A stretch of DNA of 64,000 nt from Lineus longissimus (lineage: Eukaryota; Nemertea; Pilidiophora; Heteronemertea; Lineidae): positions 3,229,001 through 3,293,000 of the forward strand of contig NC_088326.1 of assembly GCF_910592395.1 (NCBI RefSeq). Reading direction: 5' to 3'. A program made the translations under genes and the position numbers. Shown here piece after piece: positions 56,174-64,000 of the stretch; within the stretch, counting starts at the first letter, position 1; each line of letters starts with the position of its first letter. The notes under the pieces were generated by a model, which saw only the letters and a list, made by a program, of their open reading frames with translations, was not told the origin of the DNA and did not search any database.

Positions 56174-57313
56174 GTGCATACTGACTTGCTTGAACATTCT
56201 GATTTCTCCCACGGCCCGCCCTCGAAGAAATCAGTCATTGTATTCAGCAAAAAGCTTCTTCGAGTCAGGCCACCGATCGAGTACAAAGTTGGAAGAGGGA
56301 TACTATTCTATAATGTTAAACTCGGGTACTTGGTTGTCCGAAAATTCGAGCACCCTGTCCCTTATACGCGTACAATAGTTTATCACTATATTTCAATTTG
56401 CAAAGCCTACATAGTCCTTTTTAACTCATCCTATTACATGAACTTAAGAGCGGGCGTACAACATAACTTCGTTTTAGGATGGTATGAGGGACTTCTGATT
56501 ATTAAAGAAACTGGACCTAGATACACCCAATACCATCTCCAAGACTTAGTCAGAGGACGGATATGTGGAGAGATGAAATTGCCTAAAAGTCATAAAATAC
56601 ATTTATGTGAGAATTTAGATTTGAGCAACTTTACAGAAATCAATGAGGCGAACACAAAACTTTATCACTATTGCGAGTCTGAGGAAAATATTGTTTTGCT
56701 TACGTATAGAATCCGCCGATCTAATGCACCTATTATCAGCGAGGCTAAGAGAGTTATTTTATATTTAGAGCCAATAGATGCAGAGGTTTTGACTAGTAGG
56801 AACAATGTGCAACAGAGGAATCATCGAATTATATACTACTACGATGCACCTATAATTCATAAGGACCATGTTATTGTTACCTTTACCATCGAAAAAATCG
56901 GCATCAACAATGGCGCTAAGTTCGTTGTTTTCCAAAGAAGGCCACCAAACAATTTCAACGTCTATGATACAAAATGCACCTTGAAACAAACGCCCTCGCT
57001 ACTTTATAACCCATTAGCTGGGTTGTTTATTTATTTTTGCACCGATTGGCCAAATTACAACAAAATATCATTCGCATTGGAAATAAGTTGTCCTGAAAGA
57101 CTAGGCCCTGTTCTTAATGACCCCTTACTAGAAGGATCAACTACACCACTACGAAGGACGCAAATTGCGTCCCAAATATTTAGTACGGCGAAATATGGTG
57201 TCCCCAGATGGTTAAGCAAACGCGGCGATCTATTATTTTTCCCGCGAGAGACAGGAGATAATATGCGGATGAACAACTTGGTCTTTTTCAAAAAATCGTA
57301 TTTAAAGGGTTAG
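56174..57313 (+). CDS. Novel family protein 1 (unknown, about 290-380 aa)
   Basis: A single open frame with no recognised domain. It is open from 56165, but the first in-frame ATG is at 56438 (codon 89 of the frame). Either the protein starts there (about 291 aa) or an upstream exon joins, for instance after the acceptor tgtattcag at 56247. Ordered features are SSYYMNLRAG, YEGLLIIKETG, GRICGEMKLPKS, QQRNHRIIYYYDAPIIHKDH, FVVFQRRPPNN, SLLYNPLAGLFIYF and KRGDLLFFPRETG. Several match the second ORF in the same order. It has two NxS/T sites near residues 84 and 151, no clear signal peptide and no obvious transmembrane helix. Codon use is even, and lack of stops over 380 codons in A+T-rich DNA argues for real coding. 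Confidence 0.6.
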   Translation: MHTDLLEHSDFSHGPPSKKSVIVFSKKLLRVRPPIEYKVGRGILFYNVKLGYLVVRKFEHPVPYTRTIVYHYISICKAYIVLFNSSYYMNLRAGVQHNFVLGWYEGLLIIKETGPRYTQYHLQDLVRGRICGEMKLPKSHKIHLCENLDLSNFTEINEANTKLYHYCESEENIVLLTYRIRRSNAPIISEAKRVILYLEPIDAEVLTSRNNVQQRNHRIIYYYDAPIIHKDHVIVTFTIEKIGINNGAKFVVFQRRPPNNFNVYDTKCTLKQTPSLLYNPLAGLFIYFCTDWPNYNKISFALEISCPERLGPVLNDPLLEGSTTPLRRTQIASQIFSTAKYGVPRWLSKRGDLLFFPRETGDNMRMNNLVFFKKSYLKG

Positions 57314-57546
57314 TACACCGTTCGTAATTACTGTTGGTCTGCTGTTATACACGATGCCGTAGTGCAGTATCATGCCTATGAATTGGCTACAATTACTAGC
57401 CGAGTTTGGAAAAAAAGGGTTCCACCGGTAGCGTAATGTACACACTGTATAATACAGTGCTCTGGCATGGCCTACACTGTGTACAACACTGTATACATCG
57501 ACTGCGGATGTCGCCTTGAGTGAGAAATTGACACTATACAGATGTA

Positions 57547-57580
57547 CAGTAGAACCTCTCTTAGCGGACACCTCTCTAAT
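57547..57580. mobile_element. pogo-type MITE end, truncated
   Basis: Only the left terminus (cagtagaacctctcttagcg, then gacacctctctaat) remains. It is broken by the same sequence that borders the LINE and G/C repeats (atgtaaagagcaagctctag). Confidence 0.7.
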
Positions 57581-57589
57581 ATGTAAAGA

Positions 57590-57780
57590 GCAAGCTCTAG
57601 TGAACTCACACAACTGTTTGACATGGGGGAGCCCCCCAAACCCCCGTCCTTCTGACATATTTAGCCAGTACATTGGGGGATGAGTCCCCCAAACCCCCTC
57701 CCACGTTCTCTGAAAGTGACAGGTTTTAGTCAGTACATTGGGGGAGCCCCCCCCCCCAATGCCCCCCCCCCATTGGACTC
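57590..57780. repeat. G/C-tract repeat, copy 3
   Basis: Starts with the LINE-edge sequence (caagctctagtgaactcaca), then C and G runs around ccagtacattggggg, as in copy 1. Confidence 0.75.
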
Positions 57781-58329
57781 TAAAAATAGAATTCCTTGGA
57801 GACGCTGAACAATAAGGCCCCATAAAGAAATAGTCCCCGCCCGGTAGCTGTCTCATATCTGCGGACAGAAGCAGCTCTTTGTGGTGAAATAATAATTATA
57901 TTTTCCACCTGCTAGCCTAGATATTTGTGTATGTTTCTTCACCAGTTAGTTAATAACGAATTTTTGTAGCTGATATATTCTTAATTGTTTTAACGCGTTC
58001 TTTTTATTCGTTTGGCGCCAAAATCAAGAATAGCAAATTTACAATCTTGACACTAGAGGCGCTGATGTCGTTCCGGAACGGTAGATGCTAAATCGGATAG
58101 CCAGGCGTTACGGGAACTCCTGCACTCTGACCACGTGAACTACATCATTACTTCACAGTTCCGGCACTGGGTCGAGTTTGGCAGTTCAAATCACGTGACT
58201 GGATCTGGCTTTAGTAGTGTTAAAACTGACTTTTTTGAAGTAAAGTACGTAAATCGAGAAGAAGAGAACGTTTGCTTTGTCTGTAAATGAAATGTCACAA
58301 CTGTCTCCGCCGACGTTGTCCTGTATGAT

Positions 58330-58461
58330 AGCAGACGAGTTTTAAATACATGATGTCCCACACCCGCACTTCAGTGGCGCCGGTGTGAATAAATCTACTT
58401 GTGTGAATGGTCAATGGCTCATGACGTCATGAAATAATTGCGTCACGAGGAAGGAAACAAT
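58330..58461. promoter_or_regulatory. Shared 5' block of novel family, copy 2 (CRE palindrome)
   Basis: Differs from copy 1 at only a few bases and keeps ATGACGTCAT. It is cut at gaaacaat by a transposon (58462-59157), after which the block resumes as aatgggaatcacgtccga. It lies upstream of the second novel ORF. Confidence 0.6.
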
Positions 58462-59157
58462 GGTCTCGTTAGGGAGTTTTTCCCGAATGTACGCGATGAT
58501 GACGTGCCCCATTAACAGGACGTAACATCTATTTTAAAATGCGTTTCCAAAGTGAATGCATGAGGACAACCCATTTGTGTCGTATATCACTGGAAACGCT
58601 AGATTCCCCTGATTCTGCAGGATGTTAAATCGGGCATTTTATTTCTTTAAATAAATCATGAGCGTCGCATTTGCTCCTAGCTCTGTTCACCATCCCAAAT
58701 GGCAATATTGCCAATTGGGCCAGACAATCACGAAAAACCCCAAATATTATACATTTCTTCCTGAATAATTCTTACAGAGACCATTCTCCCATGAAAGACA
58801 ATTGCTTACGCTATACAAAAATCAAAAAAAAATCAGGTCAACCATTGAACTTTTGAGATATGTTGAATTTTACCCAAATCAGCGAAAAACGCACCAACTG
58901 GCTCTGGACGGCATTTCAACACGGGGCTGACGCACATCCCAAGTTCAGTGTACACATACGTCGGCAACGACAGTATAAATGCGTAGTTTCTTGTTAGTCG
59001 CCTATTGAGTAGCGCTCTAGGTTTCAGAAACTCCAAAAAAACATGTCTTTGCCAAAACAACTGCTGAATCAACGCTGACATACTGTAAGGACCGAGAAAT
59101 CAGTGATTTTAGGAATGGCCGCGCATGAATAACAAAAAAAAACTCCCTAATGAGACC
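58462..59157. mobile_element. DNA transposon, 696 bp, with a known empty site
   Basis: TIRs GGTCTCGTTAGGGAGTTT (left) and GGTCTCATTAGGGAGTTT (right, on the minus strand) with AAT duplicated at 58459-58461 and 59158-59160. The paralogous block at 55815-55836 (aaacaatgggattcacgtcc) is the unfilled site, so the boundaries are certain. The interior has only short frames (for example minus 59081-58833) and no transposase. A three-base duplication is compatible with PIF/Harbinger or CACTA-type; not resolved. Confidence 0.88.
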
Positions 59158-59376
59158 AATGGGAATCACGTCCGACGTGGTAACTGTGGGTGCGGTGCGA
59201 CGTAAATGCAGGATCGGCCAACGCGCGGCCCGTATGGAATGCGACAAACTGTACCGGAACCAGAATTGTCATGGGTCTGCACAAATTTTTTCAGATTCGA
59301 TGGACATGATGGATACATGAATTTTGTTTACACTTTATACATACGTAACCATTACACTCACTACGTTGTGTGAGTT

Positions 59377-59523
59377 ATTAAGGACAACCTCTCTATTAAG
59401 GACACTGGTTTTGGTCCCAAACTGGTTGTTTCCATTCAATTTGAACTCTCTAATCAGGACAACTCTCTATTAAGGACAGCACTTGTCAGTCCCAAGGGTG
59501 TCCTTAATAGAGAGGTTCTACTG
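59377..59523. mobile_element. pogo/Tigger-type MITE copy 6, left end lost
   Basis: Contains aaggacaacctctctattaa and tggttgtttccattcaattt, and ends agaggttctactg with TA. It lies immediately upstream of the second novel ORF. Confidence 0.75.
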
Positions 59524-59570
59524 TATATATAATTCATCTCTAATCGCTTTTATGGACGTATCGCGAACTC

Positions 59571-60578
59571 GTGTGGCGCCCTGAGCCGGCATCCAAGCGT
59601 TGCTTTGTGCCAACTTCGCTGAGGAAAAGGGACGACTGGAAATTTGACGCGAACTCCGTGTCCCTTATAATTATTTTGGCAGGTGTGACTCAACCAGAGG
59701 ATACCTTGATCGTTTACGCTTTCCGAAACAAAACATTGCGAGCAGCCTACAACTCTACCGTCAACCGATATACAACGTGCCCAACGGGTTCGTCATACTA
59801 CATGGCACGTCACTACCGGCTAATGAATTTATACAAGATGCACTTCACCTTTAACTGCGCAGACGGCCTCATCAGATTGTTCAACATCTTTTTAGGACGG
59901 GTCACTTTTGATTTGACCATCCCGAAAAACGACAGATGTCGAAGACATAACTTGACTCGAATAGAGACACAGTTTTATGTGGAGAAAATTCTAGTAACGT
60001 GTCATTATAAGCGAGGAAAGAGACATTTTGATACTGTATATGACGTCGTCGAAGTAAACAAAACGATCAAATTACTTGGAGGAATGGAAGTGCCTCAAAG
60101 AAACGATGTCTCTTACTCTTATTTGGAATTAACGATAGTTGGCGATGCCGTAACCATTGTTGCCGGGGTAGGGATGTTTGGAATTTGCTTTTTCCAAAGG
60201 TTGAATAACTACAAAGAGATACGGAAATATGTTGACCCTTTTTCAATAGTTCCGCGATCTCTCTACAATGGTTACAAACAAAAGTGGGGCCTAGATCTCA
60301 GTTTATTTGTCATTTTCTTCTTCAGAAGGATTCGAAATGAGGCAGCGCTGTTCGGTACCAGAATAACTCCTGTAGTTCAGAACAGCCTCGTACAGAGAAA
60401 AAAAATGTCCATTTTTCGTGAAATAAAAATGAAACTATTGTACGTGTATACAAAACAAACTCGAGCCGATGTGTTATTTTTCGTCCGGGGATGTCGATTG
60501 ATGTTGGTGAAACCTACTAGAGGGCGTAATGAAGACACGGACGAGGTTTTATCAGTTTTATCATATTTACCTTTTTGA
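59571..60578 (+). CDS. Novel family protein 2 (unknown, about 260-335 aa)
   Basis: Open frame from 59544 to a stop at 60578. The first in-frame ATG is at 59802 (SSYYM), so either the start is there (about 258 aa) or an upstream exon joins, for example after ttttggcag at 59681. Shared with protein 1 in order: SSYYM; ADGLI; GRVTFDLTIPKND; PQRNDVSYSYLELTIVGD; ICFFQRLNN; PRSLYNG then LSLFVIFFF; TRADVLFFVRG. Differences: protein 2 has a more hydrophobic stretch, VTIVAGVGMFGICFF, which could be a membrane segment but aligns with a less hydrophobic part of protein 1. It has NxS/T sites (NKT, NST, NLT). No known domain is recognised. Confidence 0.6.
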   Translation: MWRPEPASKRCFVPTSLRKRDDWKFDANSVSLIIILAGVTQPEDTLIVYAFRNKTLRAAYNSTVNRYTTCPTGSSYYMARHYRLMNLYKMHFTFNCADGLIRLFNIFLGRVTFDLTIPKNDRCRRHNLTRIETQFYVEKILVTCHYKRGKRHFDTVYDVVEVNKTIKLLGGMEVPQRNDVSYSYLELTIVGDAVTIVAGVGMFGICFFQRLNNYKEIRKYVDPFSIVPRSLYNGYKQKWGLDLSLFVIFFFRRIRNEAALFGTRITPVVQNSLVQRKKMSIFREIKMKLLYVYTKQTRADVLFFVRGCRLMLVKPTRGRNEDTDEVLSVLSYLPF

Positions 60579-61241
60579 GAATTGTGAGTTGCATTCCCGC
60601 GGGCAGTCCGTCAACCCCTGCACATGATGGGGGGACGTTTGAGTTCCGCCCGTCATGTGACTGATTTCGGAGCCTCATTAGCCTACCCAAGCAACTACAT
60701 GCACATATAGATAGGACCCGGATTCGATTCCGGGTAGAAACTAAACCGGCGTGGCATTCTATATAGGAACTAAAATTCATGGCACTTCTTCACAGCACAT
60801 CGTATGAATACATGCATATTCGCGGGTATGTTGGCTGAAAACCAACCGACCAGAAGATCGCGCTCTTGAGCCCCAAAAAGATGCGGTCATAACATTTAAG
60901 AACTGACTGTAATGATAAAACTATCCGTGTGAGGTAGATCTCTCACCCCATCATGGTCGCGTCGAGAGTACGGAACGCCGGGCCCGTCTCTTCAAAGGCG
61001 ACCAATGAAGGGGAGAGGCTTATGTCACCGTTAAGGGTACATCCTCCTGAGGGTATCATCCATCGGATAATCCTGACGTCTTGATCGTCCGGAGGAGAAT
61101 CCCACGGTTACGGTTAGAAAGTGTCATTTAAAGATTATGTATTTGAGATGGTATCCGCGTACGGTGGCTTGGAAAGGCCATCATATATTCTGAATGTACG
61201 AATTAACTTCTTAATACTTGAGCGTTTGACCTATGACTTAA
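60579..61241. other. Intergenic, no gene seen
   Basis: Contains an isolated tRNA T-arm-like stretch at about 60717 (cccggattcgattccgggt) with no matching A-box half. No exon is evident. Confidence 0.5.
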
Positions 61242-61855
61242 GGTAACCGGAAAAACGCCGACCGACCGACCGACCGACTGACCGACCGACCTTCCGACCT
61301 ACCAACCCAAGGAGTTTCGTAGTTGAGTCACAGGTCTCATAAGTCAATGTGATATATCCAATCCACGATAGCAGGTCACGTGAAATGAAATTGTAAACAA
61401 GCGCACGTGCGCTGGTCAAATGACAACAAATGCATGTTGCACGTTGCAGTTCATGCATTGCATCGGTCGAGACACTCGAGCAGAAAAACTACAGTGCATA
61501 GATTAGGCCCAAATCATGTTTTTATATCCACCGACCATGTAGACAAAGCATATCTTTAGAGTATCGTTATCAGTTCCTTACCGCGTGAACTCGTTTTCCC
61601 GGTATAATTGACTGGAGATGCTGCTGTCAGGTCACGTCGGACTCAATCACATCCATTGCGCTGGGCACTACACAGACACGTGCTATAGAGAAGCGAAAGG
61701 GATACTGCACTATGACGGTACGTTGGCAGGTCGGTCGGTCGGCGTTTTTCCGGTTACCGGGCTATGAGGCGCGAATGGGATGCCGTAAGTGAGGTTGTCA
61801 GAGTCGGCGAGTAGGTCGGTCGGTTGGTCGGTCGGTCGGCGTTTTTCCGGTTACC
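61242..61855. mobile_element. Mutator-like MITE, 614 bp
   Basis: TIRs GGTAACCGGAAAAACGCC extend into (GACC)n. The exact 9-bp duplication ATGACTTAA lies at 61233-61241 and 61856-61864. A second inward copy of the right terminus lies at 61723-61760. Nine-base duplications are the mark of MuDR/Mutator elements. No transposase ORF is present. Confidence 0.88.
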
Positions 61856-61864
61856 ATGACTTAA

Positions 61865-62480
61865 GCACTCAACTTATAACTACTACAAAAAAATTATAAG
61901 GCGAGCTTATATGTTTTTGCTACTTTAATTTATTATGCTATACTTTAATATTTCGAGCGCTCAACTTGAATCTCCAGCACTCGACTTATCTCGAATGCTC
62001 GCTCGACGTGCGTCGGAGTATGAACTCGCCTTTAGCGAACAATTGTACTTCACAAACATAGTTTCTAAGAGGCGGAGCTACAGAGGTTTAGGGGCAGGCC
62101 GAAGTAACCAAACATGTTTTTTTTCCATGATTTCGGCAAAAAAAATTCAAAGAGGGTCCTTTTGCCCCCCTCCAAAAAGTTGGGTAAGGGCCTGTATTAT
62201 CAATGTTCGTATACATTTCCTAATGTAATCGTTCTCAACACAATGGAAGTCTGTAACCTACATAAGTGACGGTCAGATGACATACATTTTTCACGCTATA
62301 TTTCTTTTAAAGCATGCAATCCCCAGGTGCCGCCATTAGCAACAATGGGACACGCATCCATGCACAGCTACAAGACTGTCTGATATGTGCATATAAAAGC
62401 CATTATACTGCAGCGCGCCAATGTGCCGTGCCACATATTCTATTGATGCATTCCATTTATTGATTCTAATTTATGGACCT
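61865..62480. other. Unannotated stretch before tetraspanin copy C
   Basis: No exon seen. In particular there is no match to tetraspanin B exons 1 and 2, so the duplicate downstream lacks its 5' part here. Confidence 0.6.
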
Positions 62481-64000
62481 TCTTTTAAATGAAACTACTT
62501 TTGAGATGAATGTGGTGGCCTCCTGAAGCAAAATATTTCGAAATTATTATGACGTCATTTCTGTAAAACATTGATGAATTCTCTGTCTCCTCTTCGTTCC
62601 AGTATTCTGTCATTGTTGGAATCATCCTTTTGGTTGAAATCGTTGCCGTTATCCTTGCTGCTGTCTACTACGATCAGGTAAGAACAAATATAACGGAAAA
62701 TATCGAAAAACTAACGAAAACTACCGTGAAATATCGAAAATCTAAAAAATCTAGAAATGAAAAAAATGAAACTCGAAACTTGTACAAACAACAAACAACC
62801 CTTTGAGTTACTTTTACAACAATGTTTACCTGATGTTTCTCAAAGCAAAGACATTGACGCATTTAAGCAGTAACATGACATTCTGTGCAATCATGTCTTC
62901 AGACGAAAAAAGAAATGGCCGCATATCTAAATCTTACGATCATCGACAAATACTACGGCACTCCATTTACCTCTGAGCCGCTGTCTCTTGCCTGGGACTT
63001 TCTACATATCACAGTGAGTCGAAACCAGTGTCGTGTCGGAACAGCATCACAAAGAGCCTCGGTATCCCTCTAATAGAGAGGTTCAGATTTCGTCCTAAGG
63101 AAGTGGTTAGACGGCCTCAGCTGTATTTTCAATCCACAAATCCAAAGTGGTCTCTCAAGGCGACGCGACCGTGTATGCGGTCAGCCTCTTGACGTTGGCT
63201 TGATACCGAGGTCTCTTGTCTTGCGTTATGTTCAGACTGACGTGTGGTTAGTGGCAAGCTTGTAGTGCATAGGTTAGAGAGTGAAGCATGGCTATATTCA
63301 TACATGTAGATGTATTCCAGTGCATTTTTCAGTTGCAGCTTCCAGAAAAAGGGCTTTGGATTGGTGGGGTATCGGACGTACGGAAGGAGATGCAAAGCTT
63401 CGCATTGTCTTAAATTTTAAGACCTGCCGGTCCGGCGAAAGCATTTCCCGGATGAACCAGGATTGGACGCTTACGATTGGACGAAAAGCAGTTTCCCCTG
63501 TGCTTGTGCTTGTGCTTTTGCTTCTAGTTTGCTTGCTTGCTTGTTTTCAGGCTGTTTCGCTTGCCAAGACCTTCTTGCTCTCCACCATCTACACAGAATA
63601 CGACGGAACCGCCAACTCCGCGAACGCAGTATCTTTGGCTTGGGACTACGCTCAAATCACAGTAAGCGAACTTTGATAAAGGGACTCCAACGAACTGGGA
63701 CAATTTGTAGTTCGATCACCATGCCTATAGGTACCGCCAGCATCTATATTTTTCCAATGTAGCTCCATTTTAACGAAGTATCACTATATGTTAAGTTAAC
63801 CTGTATTTTATGTTACCAAATAATCAGTTGATTTCAAATATCGCCACGTTTTCATTTTCATTCGCCCACTCTCCCTCTCTAGTTCTCCTGCTGCGGTCTT
63901 GACAACTACACCGATTTTGCCTCTGCCACCAACTGGAACAAAACTTCTGCAGCCGGCTCCATGGTTATACCGCCATCTTGTTGTAAAGTCCAGGACGCGA
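62481..64000 (+). repeat. Segmental duplicate of 41985-43500
   Basis: Homology to tetraspanin B begins abruptly within intron 2 (tcttttaaatgaaactactt) and continues to the window end. Introns and exons are both near-identical, with scattered substitutions and small indels (for example extra caaacaacaa near 62790). Introns are retained, so it is a DNA duplication and not a retrocopy. Confidence 0.95.
62603..64000 (+). CDS. Tetraspanin C, 5'-truncated, partial at window end
   Basis: Exons 62603-62677 (TM3), 4A-type 62903-63013, 4B-type 63551-63661, and 63883 onward (FSCCGLDNY), cut by the window. All splice sites and frames are intact. Amino-acid changes from tetraspanin B are few: PFTSEPL for PFSSEPL in 4A, and DFASATN for DFDSATN after the CCG motif; 4B is unchanged. 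No exons 1 and 2 lie within 2 kb upstream. It may be a dead fragment, use a new first exon, or supply alternative 3' exons to the upstream gene. Whether terminal exons follow is outside the window. Confidence 0.7.

Noticed and set aside
62481-64000. Simple assembly duplicate of tetraspanin B
   Set aside because: Substitutions and indels are spread through introns and exons and the left edge is abrupt, so a real duplication is preferred, though coverage should be checked.

Overview
The window is eukaryotic, intron-rich, A+T-leaning metazoan DNA, most likely from a marine invertebrate. Orthologue identity alone does not settle the phylum. Many small exons have GT-AG borders, and the introns are full of MITEs, SINE-like tRNA derivatives, LINE pieces and minisatellites. 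Nothing bacterial was seen. Exons were joined by hand; for all six full genes the joined lengths are exact multiples of three, which supports the models.

The left 32 kb holds four conserved housekeeping genes: a 14-3-3 zeta/beta-type protein (minus, 5 exons, 260 aa), MRTO4 (plus, 7 exons, 264 aa, 60S ribosome assembly), SFI1 (minus, 22 exons, 1381 aa, centrin-binding centriole protein) and XRCC5/Ku80 (plus, 17 exons, 719 aa, DNA end joining). SFI1 and XRCC5 are head to head, with 330 bp between start codons and a large inverted repeat in that gap. XRCC5 introns have been heavily used by MITEs; intron 10 is almost wholly MITE sequence.

From 34 to 45 kb lie two tandem tetraspanins. Tetraspanin A has 7 exons (280 aa). 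Tetraspanin B has two alternative 37-codon exons for the large extracellular loop, equal in length and phase, and two alternative last exons. Tetraspanin A carries a decayed second copy of the same loop exon. At the right edge (62.48 kb onward) is a very recent, 5'-truncated genomic copy of tetraspanin B, cut by the window end.

From 45 to 62 kb the region is accessory and repeat-rich. It has a PAN/Apple-like orphan exon, a Harbinger-like element with a MADF-domain ORF, about 2.2 tandem copies of a roughly 930-bp unit, a relic exon of iduronate-2-sulfatase, palindrome clusters, minisatellites and a LINE tail. Two long ORFs (56.17-57.31 kb and 59.57-60.58 kb) match no family I recognise. They share ordered motifs with each other and a near-identical 5' block, so they look like diverged tandem members of an undescribed gene family. 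This pair and the tetraspanin exon alternatives are the most interesting parts of the window.
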